From Limnoperna fortunei (taxonomy: Eukaryota > Mollusca > Bivalvia > Mytilida > Modiolidae), in assembly GCA_944474755.1 (NCBI GenBank), contig OX104125.1, positions 45,023,599 through 45,087,598 on the forward strand: a stretch of DNA of 64,000 nt, read 5' to 3'. Of this stretch, positions 38,101-44,669 are shown piece after piece; the stretch's first letter is position 1; each line of letters starts with the position of its first letter. Position numbers and translations under genes: made by a program. Below the pieces are notes generated by a model, which was not told the origin of the DNA, searched no databases, and worked only from the letters and a program-made list of their open reading frames with translations.

Positions 38101-38589
38101 TCAAACAATCTAAATGTTCTATGAAGACCTCTTGTTGATCATTTATTATTAGTAGACACAGACTAAGTATATTTTCAGTTATTTTTATGTATGCTTATAA
38201 CATGTCATATCAGAAAAAAATATTTTTCCCAAATTTATACGCTTTGTATAATTTGTTATGGCCCGCTATTTAGGGGCGGATGCCCTGTAGTGATCAGTCC
38301 GTCTATGTGGATTCGGTACAAGTTATTGTAAAATGATTGGATAATTTTGTTTTCTAGGAAATCTAGGAGGAAAGATGCGAGTGATGACAGTTTACCTGCT
38401 ATTCCCAGCGAGTCAGAACTGCCATCATCATTGGCCCACAAGTCATCCAAAGGCAAGAAAAAGACACCAAAGAAGACAAGTTTTTACATCGATGAAGAGG
38501 AGAAAGACCACTTGCTTGTAGACAAACCGATTGAGATCGTCATCGATCCGCCGAGTGATAATGGGTCAGCGAAGGACCTAAATGTGTAA
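1576..38589 (+). CDS. SLC4A7/8/10-like: SLC4-family Na+-coupled bicarbonate transporter, 3' part of gene (10 exons)
   Basis: Ten exons (1576-2131, 5504-5617, 6342-6503, 8164-8342, 26720-26792, 32172-32417, 33052-33186, 34623-34843, 35452-35478, 38358-38589) join in compatible phases to about 647 residues, the C-terminal 60% or so of a roughly 1,000-residue transporter. Family marks seen directly: LELRLW at the first exon, [103 protein letters not shown] and a cytosolic [11 protein letters not shown] tail. The WLDDIMPES plus DEVSKT-IW combination fits the Na+-coupled SLC4A7/8/10 group better than anion exchangers. Known role of the family: plasma-membrane HCO3-/CO3(2-) transport for pH control and, in molluscs plausibly, shell mineralisation (inference). 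The 5' exons are outside the window. Substrate coupling cannot be read from the sequence. Confidence 0.93.
1871..1942 (+). repeat. Coding 18-bp tandem repeat, four copies, each with a sequon
   Basis: Four in-phase 18-bp units (1871, 1889, 1907, 1925) encode [18 protein letters not shown] and MATNTS. Each unit holds one N-x-S site. The flanking loop adds NST and NCT. Confidence 0.85.
2143..2210. repeat. About 31-bp minisatellite, left part
   Basis: Units of the type GATTACAATACAG-GTTG-TCTCCCC. The array continues at 4407, interrupted by the element at 2211-4406. Confidence 0.7.
2211..2676. repeat. Left 466-bp terminal direct repeat
   Basis: Near-identical to 3941-4406. The open frame on the minus strand in both copies is carried by this repeat and shows no recognisable protein. 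Confidence 0.85.
3941..4406. repeat. Right 466-bp terminal direct repeat
   Basis: Near-identical to 2211-2676; ends GGATAATGACCCC at the junction with minisatellite DNA. Confidence 0.85.
4407..4738. repeat. About 31-bp minisatellite, right part
   Basis: Roughly ten imperfect units, each with TACA-GGTTGTCTCCCC and a following AAAGATT. Apparent open frames on both strands come from the repeat. Confidence 0.75.
4739..5503. other. Intron sequence, nothing recognised
   Basis: AT-rich intron of the SLC4 gene. I see no exon, RNA gene or clear repeat. Confidence 0.5.
5504..5617 (+). CDS. SLC4A7/8/10-like: SLC4 exon 2 in window
   Basis: Acceptor TTGTAG ends at 5503; donor GTATTA starts at 5618. The 38 codons, phase 0 to phase 0, give one hydrophobic segment ([16 protein letters not shown]) followed by NTPKLEVP. 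The VR-LMSDFA start and TPKL-VP end are conserved across Na+-coupled SLC4 proteins. The donor is weaker (GTATTA) than those of neighbouring exons. Confidence 0.9.
5673..5955. repeat. 27/55-bp minisatellite in intron
   Basis: About ten imperfect units with AATGAACTGGTACC alternating with TTCCTTGAATTAGTCAAT, so a 27-28-bp unit with a 55-bp higher-order pair. Confidence 0.7.
6342..6503 (+). CDS. SLC4A7/8/10-like: SLC4 exon 3 in window: conserved transport-domain helix
   Basis: Acceptor TTCGCAG ends at 6341; donor GTAAGT at 6504. The 54 codons, phase 0 both ends, open with PTNPDRGW, continue through the GDNPW motif and end with [19 protein letters not shown]. This is the most conserved stretch of the SLC4 family and fixes the gene's identity and strand. 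Confidence 0.96.
6578..7673 (+). mobile_element. Hairpin-ended element, family A copy 2 (six internal repeats)
   Basis: Starts TTTTTGTCTCGCCTGCGAC with the inverted copy at 6601-6611, has six tandem units of about 133-147 bp marked by ACCTGACCTTGACCTCA, and ends GCAGGCGAGAC then GTCCACACTTGTT. Confidence 0.8.
7855..7970. repeat. Inverted copy of an exon boundary (hairpin)
   Basis: Arms 7855-7900 and 7926-7970 are reverse complements over about 45 bp with one indel and one or two mismatches; the loop is 25 bp. Each arm contains the acceptor and first bases of SLC4 exon 4, the left one in antisense. Confidence 0.85.
7926..8163 (+). repeat. SLC4A7/8/10-like: Three decayed tandem copies of the exon-4 acceptor region
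   Basis: The AAAGGACGTGG exon start recurs at 7936, 8012 and 8088 before the real one at 8164, exactly 76 bp apart each time. Copies 1 and 2 keep a CAG acceptor; copy 3 reads TTA instead. Each unit is about 40 nt of exon plus 36 nt of intron end. Entering at copy 1 would be in frame (228 nt) but meets a TAA at the end of unit 2, so these are most likely non-functional. Confidence 0.85.
8164..8342 (+). CDS. SLC4A7/8/10-like: SLC4 exon 4 in window
   Basis: Acceptor TTACTTACAG ends at 8163; donor GTGAGT at 8343. It has 59 codons plus two bases (AG). It encodes KGRGYHLDL, a helix, [16 protein letters not shown], and [10 protein letters not shown], all SLC4 signatures. I chose the fourth of four tandem acceptors because only this one continues into the full exon without a stop. 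An open frame at 8067-8486 is this exon read out of phase. Confidence 0.95.
8545..8680 (+). mobile_element. Decayed SINE 3' end at the edge of the satellite
   Basis: Matches, with many changes, the 3' half of the SINEs at 34144 and 37852 (GGTTT-CTCTG, TTCCTC-CTCAATAAAAACT, a tail like GAAAGTGG-ATAAAACA followed by CAAA-rich DNA). It directly abuts the satellite array. Confidence 0.5.
9695..12240. repeat. 1,236-bp higher-order repeat in the satellite
   Basis: The order of unit variants from about 9695 recurs from about 10931 (offset 1236), including the CCATCATT variant at 9930/11166 and CATACCTATA at 10017/11253. The second copy differs mainly by units deleted before 11395. Confidence 0.75.
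13650..19825. repeat. 3,085-bp tandem duplication inside the satellite
   Basis: Rare variants recur at a constant offset of 3085: CAAGCCAACATT at 13689/16774, CAAACATATTATATT at 13845/16930, the start at 13884/16969, 14582/17667 and 15744/18829. A 1-bp deletion near 19534 changes the offset to 3084. The two copies meet near 16735, so this is a direct tandem duplication of about 40 units. Confidence 0.85.
21950..24000. repeat. 1,310-bp higher-order repeat in the satellite
   Basis: The variant string around 22081 (CATCATACAAACAAACATTA) recurs at 23391, and 22258 recurs at 23568, offset 1310. Further right the offset drops to about 1076, consistent with loss or gain of three 78-bp units. Confidence 0.7.
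24984..26447 (+). mobile_element. Hairpin-ended element, family B
   Basis: Begins AGCTCACCTGACCC-GAA-GGGTCATGTGAGCT (a hairpin) and ends GGTTCAGGTGAGC followed by the small hairpin AGGCTGGGAGCCT. It contains two to three internal repeats of about 500 bp (compare 25186, 25681 and 26190) and a 19-base G run at 25697-25715. No coding capacity seen. A fragment of the same family lies at 32452-32580. Confidence 0.75.
26475..26681 (+). mobile_element. Short TIR element, family E copy 1
   Basis: Ends GGCCAGATTTC and GAAATCCGGCC are inverted. The left end also folds with an internal copy (GTGAAAATCCGG). About 85% or more similar by eye to 47048-47258; similarity continues about 14 bp past the right end. 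Confidence 0.75.
26720..26792 (+). CDS. SLC4A7/8/10-like: SLC4 exon 5 in window (copy 1 of 4, intact)
   Basis: Acceptor TTATTTGCAG ends at 26719; donor GTGAGT at 26793. The first G completes the Arg codon begun in exon 4, giving REQRVTG, then a hydrophobic helix ending TKVLR; 73 nt, ending phase 0. Four tandem copies of the exon exist. This one has consensus splice sites, the conserved Glu and no frame lesion, so it is taken as the working copy. Its third position in the GVA codon (GTA) differs from GTG in the other three. Confidence 0.92.
26793..27084 (+). pseudogene. SLC4A7/8/10-like: Three extra tandem copies of SLC4 exon 5, mostly broken
   Basis: Exon-like copies at 26818-26890, 26916-26986 and 27012-27084 have start-to-start spacing of 98, 98 and 96 bp. 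Copy 2 keeps its frame but has AAAG instead of a CAG acceptor, a Glu-to-Lys change and the donor GTGAAT. Copy 3 has good sites but a 2-nt deletion. Copy 4 has good sites but a GGA-to-TGA stop. Because the exon is 73 nt, inclusion of two copies would shift the frame. Confidence 0.9.
27426..28262 (+). mobile_element. Hairpin-ended element, family C
   Basis: Begins AGCCGAGTTG with an inverted copy (GAACTCGGCT) at 27446-27455, holds a 161-bp tandem repeat (marker TTGAATTAGTGGTTTCCGGA at 27650, 27811 and 27972), and ends CAACTCGGCT then the hairpin TGCACCCCTGTGCA. No coding capacity. Confidence 0.75.
28523..29333. mobile_element. 811-bp TIR element with TTA target duplication
   Basis: Inverted ends of about 38 bp (28523-28560 and 29296-29333) start GGGCTTTTCCA and share CGGGGGGTCGGAAC. 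TTA flanks both sides (28520-28522 and 29334-29336). A 3-bp TTA duplication with a GGG start fits PIF/Harbinger-type MITEs (established for that superfamily; assignment is inference). An unrelated repeat-like stretch at 28919-29090 (TCAGTCTGTCCGTCCG, then TGACCTTTGACCTTGACC) may be nested in it. Confidence 0.75.
29337..29837. other. AT-rich intron, nothing recognised
   Basis: No exon or element identified. The open frame at 29588-29803 shows no domain. Confidence 0.45.
29838..30234. mobile_element. Foldback-rich repeat with two nested palindromes
   Basis: The first palindrome is ATTATAAGGATTAAACACT near 29840 against AGTGTTTAATCCTATAAT near 29876-29895. The second is a long foldback: arms 30078-30134 and 30172-30228, 57 bp with few mismatches. 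Between them a block at about 29890-30000 matches, in reverse complement, 39676-39770, so part of this is a dispersed family. Confidence 0.6.
30246..31501 (+). mobile_element. Hairpin-ended element, family A copy 3 (seven internal repeats)
   Basis: Starts TTTTTGTCTCGCCTGCGAC with GGAGGCGAGAC close by, has seven units of about 146 bp, and ends AGGCGAGAC then GTCCACACTTGTT. Longest copy in the window. Confidence 0.8.
31574..31842 (+). mobile_element. tRNA-derived SINE copy 1
   Basis: Head GGGGCCTCTGTGGCCGAGTT resembles a tRNA Leu/Ser A box and GGTTCGATTCTCACT a B box. A conserved body (AAGGATTGCCAGTTTTCCTAC, GGCTTCCTCCCCCCAATAAA) is followed by GATATAGCTGAAAAATTGCTG and a (CAAA)n tail. Confidence 0.88.
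32172..32417 (+). CDS. SLC4A7/8/10-like: SLC4 exon 6 in window
   Basis: Acceptor TTTGCTTACAG ends at 32171; donor GTGAGT at 32418. The 82 codons, phase 0 both ends, encode [47 protein letters not shown] and a helix ending FPLM. All are conserved SLC4 positions. The amphipathic and transmembrane helices of the gate/core boundary lie here by family knowledge. Confidence 0.95.
32452..32645 (+). mobile_element. Fragments of family B element and SINE tail
   Basis: 32452-32580 resembles the 5' half of the element at 24984 (GGTC-ATGTGA, ATTGCCATCACTTGG). Around 32607-32640, GAGTGGCCTTAAAAAACATT plus (CAAT)n looks like a SINE tail. Confidence 0.5.
33052..33186 (+). CDS. SLC4A7/8/10-like: SLC4 exon 7 in window, with probable GC donor
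   Basis: Acceptor GCATTTTAAG ends at 33051. It has 45 codons, phase 0 both ends: the last membrane helix ([12 protein letters not shown]), then [16 protein letters not shown] and an acidic/basic tail ending in consecutive Glu. The end is GAG|GCAAGT, the consensus of a GC-AG intron, joining in phase to exon 8 at 34623. If not spliced, the frame reads nine residues on (ASDNMANLV after Glu) and stops at 33214-33216. Confidence 0.88.
33210..33432. repeat. Two-copy direct repeat, about 128-bp spacing
   Basis: Copies at about 33214-33300 and 33342-33428 share TTTATATAAAAATTTTTGGA and GACATGGAAT-TAAAAATTAA. The first begins at the stop codon of the exon-7 read-through. Confidence 0.75.
33433..34143. 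other. Intron, nothing recognised
   Basis: No exon, element or RNA gene seen. Short open frames at 33661 and 33775 have no domain signal. Confidence 0.45.
34144..34369 (+). mobile_element. tRNA-derived SINE copy 2
   Basis: Head GGGGCCTCGGTGGCCGAGTG, B-box-like GGTTCAAGTCTCACT, CCCAATAAAACTGGACACCA and GCTGAAAAACTG; the 3' end is cut short. Reads as a 77-residue open frame, not a gene. Confidence 0.88.
34427..34454 (+). repeat. SLC4A7/8/10-like: Fragment of SLC4 exon 8 start in the intron
   Basis: AGCAACAGAGGGAAGATGGC at 34431-34450 repeats exon 8 sequence at 34636-34655 with one change, preceded by TTTTTTAG. Confidence 0.75.
34482..34622 (+). mobile_element. 5'-truncated SINE that duplicated a splice acceptor
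   Basis: A SINE 3' half (34493-34610) ends in (CAAT)n. It is flanked by CTTTTGCAGGA at 34482-34492 and again at 34614-34624, the second being the real acceptor of exon 8. This is what a target-site duplication at the acceptor would leave. Confidence 0.75.
34623..34843 (+). CDS. SLC4A7/8/10-like: SLC4 exon 8 in window: cytosolic C-terminal tail
   Basis: Acceptor CTTTTGCAG ends at 34622; donor GTATGC at 34844. It has 73 codons plus AG. The exon starts with Glu/Gln/Lys-rich coil sequence, then HVQIPL, then [15 protein letters not shown], which matches the conserved tail motif of SLC4A7/8/10. No membrane segment. Two upstream acceptor-like copies lie at 34434 and 34490. Confidence 0.9.
35111..35365 (+). 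mobile_element. tRNA-derived SINE copy 3
   Basis: Head GGGGCTGTGGTGGCGGAGTG, AAGGATTGCCAGTTTTCCTA, TGATATAGCTGAAAAATTGC and tail TTAAACATCATTCAAACAA. Confidence 0.85.
35452..35478 (+). CDS. SLC4A7/8/10-like: SLC4 27-nt microexon (possible cassette)
   Basis: Acceptor TATTATTTTAG ends at 35451; donor GTAAGT at 35479. It fits phase 2 on both sides: with exon 8 before and exon 10 after, it adds nine residues (KEAHLHDKE) without altering the frame. Skipping also leaves an open frame (FRKSRRKD). Both sites are good but the exon is too small to prove from sequence alone. Confidence 0.65.
35545..35815. repeat. Intron minisatellite, about 45 bp
   Basis: Five or six imperfect units with TTAAATTGAGGATCTAACAG and GTTTTTAATTA-GTG. 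Confidence 0.65.
35816..37308. other. Intron, mostly unassigned
   Basis: A stretch at 36720-36895 (TCTGTCTGTTTGTCTGTCCA, then GAAATTTGGCTCACAGTTGC) looks like a decayed dispersed element. Nothing else recognised. Confidence 0.4.
37309..37570 (+). mobile_element. Hairpin-ended element, family D copy 1
   Basis: Begins ATACCCCCGCAAA against TTTGGGGGATAT (hairpin), followed by a (CTGT)n stretch, and ends GCGGGGGTAT then the palindrome GTGAGCATGCTCAC and GTCCACACTTGTT. The last motif is shared with family A. Confidence 0.8.
37852..38111 (+). mobile_element. tRNA-derived SINE copy 4
   Basis: Head GGGGCCTCGGTGGCCAAGTG, body AAGGATTGACAGTTTTCCTA, TGATATAGCTGAAAAATTCC and GTGGCGTTAAACGCCATTCA. Confidence 0.88.
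38358..38589 (+). CDS. SLC4A7/8/10-like: SLC4 final coding exon
   Basis: Acceptor TTTTCTAG ends at 38357; the first base completes a codon, and the frame ends at TAA 38587-38589. It encodes a basic/acidic cytosolic tail: [30 protein letters not shown], and the C-terminus KDLNV. The last residues L-x-V could act as a class II PDZ ligand (inference only); vertebrate relatives end in other PDZ ligands. Confidence 0.88.
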
Positions 38590-40302
38590 AGTGTAGTCGC
38601 AGAGTAATTATCTTAGGAACTACTAGTTGTCTAAATTGTTTTTGAATGAGAGGCTGGCCTTGAATATTTTGTTATCAATAGTAACATTATCAGTATGTCA
38701 AACACATCGTTTTCTCAGTTGAAAATTGCCCTGCCAACCTGAACTGGTGGATTTTAATTGTTCATTCATCACAAGCAATAGTTAATTTAACAACTTGAAA
38801 TTCTTTAGTCCACTTGGTTTGTGTTTTAGTCTTAAATGTTTTTTTGTTTTTTTTAAGCTATGAAAACAGCATACTTTAATAGGTTTTAGTTGTGATCTTT
38901 AATTTAATGTAACCATGAAATTTGATACCAGTACACAAATAAACACTTGAACAATGTCACATGCACAATTAAATAATATTTACTTTTAGTTAGGTAAAAT
39001 GTTCAGCATTTCTTACTTTTCCTGATTGAGTTTGTAGCAGTCCAGTCACCAGTCCATCTATAAATAGTGTGTTAGATATGTTGATGGAAAGCCTACATAT
39101 TTGTTTACTTAATTGATATGAAGTTTGGAAAACAACAGTGTACAAAAATTTAAATATGTATTTGCTTTACCCAATAGGCAGTACTATAGGAAAAATTTGT
39201 CAATGTATTTTATATATCTTTCAGACAAAAAAGAAGACAAAATGTTTAATGATTCATAGTCTCTTATAGGAAGTATCTTATTTTCTAAGTTGAATGTTTT
39301 TTATACCTATAAATTCTAATTTATAATTTATAAAATCCTCTTAATTAACAAAGTCATTGTTTATTTGCTTAGGTGTCATTCTTCAATATTAACATGTGAA
39401 CATATTTTTACCTGTTTGTACTAAATATGGTCTGTTCCATTAATAAGTATTTGGGGGTACAAAGGAAGTTCAAAAATGAAATGTAAAAACAAGAAAACAT
39501 TTTTGAATTTTCTTTTTTTAATACTATTATTTTTGGCATATGATCTTGTCCACTGGTTCAAAAAATTAGATATATAAAATAAATATTAATAAAAAATCTT
39601 AAAGGCTTGTTACTGAAATAGCTGTAATCAATAATACTTAGGAAATATTTCTAATTAACATTTTGTAGAGTAAAGAATAGGTCATGTGACCAACACACAT
39701 TATATTGTATAAACTGGGTTGCTCCACTTGAATTGGCCAATCAGAATTCATCTTACAAAGCAAATTAAATTACAGCATAATATTTAAGTGGTTTCAGTTT
39801 CTCAGAAATCATGGATATTGTAACTTAAAAATCTTTTCTTTTTTTTTAATTTAGTAATATTTATTATGTCTATCAGTTTCACAGCATAATTCTTTAAAAT
39901 GTTCCTTTATTTACTGCATAATATTGTGATCCTGCAATAATTCTAATATGATCAAGATTAAGTAGGTTTTAATTTATATTCTTGGTCATTAAGTTAATAT
40001 ATAAATTAATTTGATATATAGTTTAGACTTTACAAATGCAGCATACTATTTTCAATGTCAGAATTTGAAATCTTTTACTTTATCAAAATCAAATAGAATT
40101 GATAAATCGAAAGAAATATTAGTCTTGAGTGGATTAATCTAGCAATTAACAAGATGGGGTTGTAGAAGCTATGTATATATAGAAAAACTGAAAACTTGAT
40201 TGAATAACAAGATGGGGTTCTAAATTTTATTTATCTATAGAAAAATTAAAAGCTTGTTCAAAGAGCAATAAATAATGAGCAAATTTACTTAAGATTATTG
40301 AC
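38590..40302 (+). other. SLC4 3' UTR and downstream AT-rich DNA
   Basis: The first AATAAA after the stop is at 38938-38943, giving a candidate 3' UTR of about 370 nt. Many more hexamers follow (e.g. near 39578 and 39591), so the true end is not fixed. 39676-39770 is a copy, in reverse complement, of the repeat at about 29890-30000 (ATTGGCCAATCAG core). Confidence 0.5.
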
Positions 40303-40500
40303 AAGTCCCGATTAATCAAATCACATTGTGTACATTTCCCGATTGATCAAATCACATATTGTACATGGTCCCGATTGATCAAATCGCATATTGTTCATGG
40401 TCCCGATTGATCAAATAACATATTATACATGGTCCCGATTGATCAAATCACATATTGTATATGGTCCCGATTGATCAAATCACATTGTGTACATAATTGA
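40303..40500. repeat. 32-bp minisatellite, six units
   Basis: Units of CCCGATTGATCAAATCACAT followed by ATTGTACATGGT, 31-32 bp, six copies, the outer ones diverged. Confidence 0.85.
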
Positions 40501-41904
40501 TCTAATCACATTTAGTACCTCAACAAGTCTTTTTTATGTTTATTTATTTATTTATATTTGTCTGTGTATAATAAGAGGGTATACTAAAGGAGTTTTACAG
40601 TTAAGTGGATAGGAGGCCAAAGAGGGAACCTGGTTGTAAGGTGTGGGAAATTGGATATCTGCATGGTTAAATTTGGTTGCAAAATTTGGAAAGAGGAAAG
40701 TGCAAACTTGTGACTTCCTTGTTCACGCCCTAATTTACTGTACTGCATTGTTTTTAAATTCATGTTTTGAATGTATTAGTATTATTTGTAGTATTTTCTG
40801 CATTTGTATTTGCTTAGAGTTATCTGCCCCTTTTGTTTATTTATTTTTCTGGGCTTATCAGATATATGCAGTAGATATCATATGACAGTTATGCATTATT
40901 TTCAAATTCCAGATGAAGTATTTTTGTGAAAACTTTCTGTTGTAACAATCTGTTTGTACTATTTAAGGCCAAGTAAATTTAATAAGTTTGTTCTAAACGA
41001 GCCTTCACAAATAATATGGGGTATGTGGGAGCATTTTATTTTTTACAAGATATTCTAAATCCTAGTTTTATCTTTTTCCTGAAGTATCCTTGATATTATG
41101 TACACCATCACATTTTTTGTCAACAGGAAACTGTTCATTAGTGTATAATTGTATAACAATATCGAAAACTGACATGAAAATAATCTGGATTTTTACATGT
41201 TTGGAAATAAAAAAATCACGGCAAAACAATTTTTTAGTGGCAGAAAGGGATGAAGATCTACCAATTAATTTTAATTGGCCGAATTTAAATTAGTACAGGC
41301 ACGGTATTTTATGTTATTTTTATTGGTCTAAAGTCTACTTTCTGTTCATGTTAAAAATCGCAACAGTGCTAAAATTGCATCAAAATATTATTATTTTTGT
41401 CCGCTGCAAATTTGGTCGAACAGAATCCAATGTTGACTTGTTTTATGATTCATGGTCTGATTCATGTACCCGTTTATAACACAAAAATCTTGTGTACTTG
41501 TATAGTACTAATAGATTTACTAAGATAGACAAGGATTTGTTGGATTTATTTATTTAATTTGACAAGCTTCAAGAGTTGTCTACCTTGTTGCTGTTAATTA
41601 GTGTAATGATCAAAATCTACCTGTAGTACATTAATAAAATGTAGCATAGATATTATGAGTAGGGTAATGTATTAATAAATCTTAGTGGTAAATAAAGTCT
41701 GGGATTGTGCAATTTGGGTGGCCTCTAGACTTTTAGTGATTTGTAATTTAAAGAATAATTTGTCTATTCATCAACCAAAATAATTGCTGTTGAATTTATA
41801 CGACTTACTGTGATTAAGCAGTTAAGAAAAAAAATCTGTTAAATGCTGATGATTTCATTTAAGGTTTTGTCAAGGTACCAAATGATACCAAAATAAACAG
41901 TTCT
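40501..41904. other. AT-rich, no gene recognised
   Basis: Open frames at 40643 and 41090 have no conserved domain and no splice support. Confidence 0.45.
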
Positions 41905-42290
41905 GATCCAACAATGTAAGAACTCAACATTTAAAAAAAAAAATCAACTATGTAAGAATGCAACATGGTAAAAATTCAACTATGTAAGAACTCAACATTG
42001 TAAAAATTAAACTATGTAAGAAGACAAAATTGCAAAAAAATTCAACTGTTTTAGAACTCAACATTGTAAAAAATTCAACTATATAAACTGAATATGTAAC
42101 AATCTTAACTATGTTAAACTTAAACATTGTAAAAATTCAATTATTTTAGAACTCATCATGTAAAAGAATTCAACTATATAAGAACTCAACATTGTAAAAT
42201 TTCAACAATGTTAAACTTCAACATTGTAAAAATTCAACTATGCAAAACTCAACAGTATAATAATTCAAATGATTCAGCATTAATTTAGTA
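41905..42290. repeat. Imperfect minisatellite
   Basis: About a dozen units of AACTCAACATTGTAAAAATT-CAACTATGTAAG type, 30-36 bp, strongly diverged. Confidence 0.75.
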
Positions 42291-43594
42291 CAGTGTTAAA
42301 ATAATGTAATAATTCATAAATGTTGTAATTTAAATATATAATAATTTAGCATTGTAATAAATCAGTTCAATGTAATGATTGATGCAACTTTTTGGTTGGG
42401 GATATTTTATTGATATCCTCACACAAACTTATTTGCTCACTATCTACAACAAGGGTAAAATGTATAATTTATGATGAATTCATAATTGGTTCAGCATGGT
42501 TGCATTAACGTAGAAAACCACATTTTATTGCAAACCCTAAAGTTTTAATTTCAAGCAATGTTTACGTCATAACTTTGTCATACATACTCATTACATGCTT
42601 GTTAGTTACATACTAATAATGGAGTAGTTCTCACCGGCAAGTTATTCTCGCCACTTGATCCTTTGACAATTTTTGTTAAAAAATTGGCATTTTAAAAATT
42701 AAAATCGGAAATAGATTTGAATGGAAGACAATGAAATTTATTCAATAAAGCCTTGATGTGTATTTTAATAGGAAAATAATGACGCTATCAGCAAAATGGC
42801 GAGAATTGCATCTGTCATTTCGCTGATTGCGAATTAAGTCGTGTTACCTCCCTTATAAGGGCAGATAACCAGATAACCATGATTAATTTGTACATACATG
42901 CAGGTATCAATGTACTAATGCATAACGGTATGGGCGCGGTCATTTTATGAGCACAAAGTAAAGCGTGAAAAAACTGTCAGGTTAAACGCGATTGGTAAAT
43001 AATGATTGTTAAAGTAATTATATTTTGGAAAGAGATGCAACCTTTGGTATGAAAATACACAAAAAAGGAGTTTTAAACACATTTTGGAGGAAGAAAATAC
43101 GTAGGGGCACCTCTAGGAAATTTGAAAAAAATGACACTCCCCCTTTTTGACCCTCATTTTTCAATCAGAAAAGCAATGTGAACCTATATTTTCAATAACA
43201 CCAAATGAATGCCCTATTCTTTAACATTAATAATCTCTCTTAATTTAACATTAAATTAACTTTGTCTTTCAACGAAATAATAATCGAAAAGGGGTACCCC
43301 CATATGGAAAATAACATTAAAAGACCAATGGTTTTTTGCATTCTGCAGTATATGCTTATCACTAACTTTCAGTGAGAAAATACTTATTTCCAATGTATAA
43401 CAACTATAAACAGAATTTTTTGCAACATATCCTGACCTTGTTATTGTGTCACCACCTAGTTGGATAAACATTTACACGATTAAACTATTAACCACTCTTT
43501 ATTAACTTGCTCTATACTTATAAAGTTTTTACATGCACTCTTTTATTCGACAGAAGTTTGCTTAGTCTGTATACAATGATACTCCATGTTATTC
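42291..43594. other. AT-rich, no gene recognised
   Basis: No feature I can support. Confidence 0.4.
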
Positions 43595-43850
43595 AGTGGG
43601 GTTTTATAAGAATCACCCTGTCTGTCTGTCTGTCTGTCCGTCCGTCTGTCCGTCTGTCCACGTCCCTTGTAAGCGCAACTCCTCCTAAACTTCTTGATGA
43701 AATTTAATGAAACTTAGCATAAGGAAGTACATTATATGTAGATGTGCATGAAGGATTTTTATTGACCTCGATTATCATTAAGGGGAGATAATTGGACTTG
43801 AAAGCGAAGCGGGGGTATCGCATTGTGAGCGTGCTCACAGTCCACACTTT
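43595..43850 (+). mobile_element. Hairpin-ended element, family D copy 2
   Basis: Closely similar to 37330-37565 (AATCACCCTGTCTGTCTGTC, then GCACAACTCCTCCTAAACT-like, then GGAAGTACATTATATGTAGA). It ends GCGGGGGTAT, GTGAGCGTGCTCAC and GTCCACACTT; the 5' hairpin is degraded. Confidence 0.78.
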
Positions 43851-44661
43851 TTTATTTAAGGTATAGTGGGACACATTTAGGTTATTGCTTGTATACCAAC
43901 TGCAGTCTTACATGTAAATTAGAGTTACCATAAATGTTATCTGTAGGTGGCACGCATTTGGAAAGACTCGATTTAAATGACGAGTACTACTCTCTGACCA
44001 GTACTCATTTATGCCTGAAAAAATTCAGTACAACTGTTAATATATTATTTATATACTGGGATATTAATTAATGTCTAAAGAACGGAAGTAGCCTTGAGAT
44101 AAGTCAAGGTGTGTACAGAGCGGTGAAAAGGTTAAAATCTCCAACTTTGTTTCCATTTTCTTTTGAGAATGGAGTATATTTTGGATGTTTTTGTCCTGGA
44201 TTGTACTTCCGTTAGTTACGCAAAGTAAACTGCTTTACGGTTTCCAGTATGGGTGTACTAGGACGCTCCCTGTGGTTAATGGTAAACAACACTTATGTAT
44301 ATGGGTGTCACTGACTTATAAAATTCCAGGAATAATTTTTTATGTGGCTGTTCCAAGCCAATAGTGTATACCCAATATTTGTCCTCTATTATTTGTTTTG
44401 TATACATTTTTGACATGTGTTGTTCTGTCTATTAGTGATTTTTTATTGTTATGTTTGTGCTTGGTTTGTCTCGCTTTTAGGTAAGACAATATTCTACATC
44501 AGACAATGACATTAACGTTGGACAAGTCTAGTTTGCCATCAATTTATCAGCTGTGCCATTCAAGTTGTACTTGATAATTAACAATGTGGGTAATGTTTAA
44601 ACATATCTAGAGTAGTAACAGAAATATCAAGATGATAGGATACCAGTTAACTATTTAAGCT
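43851..44661. other. Unassigned
   Basis: No exon, repeat or RNA gene recognised. Confidence 0.4.
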
Positions 44662-44669
44662 CAATCAGG

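Noticed and set aside
40643..41293. Hydrophobic small ORFs downstream of SLC4
   Set aside because: AT-rich DNA gives Phe/Ile/Leu-rich frames; no motif or splice support.
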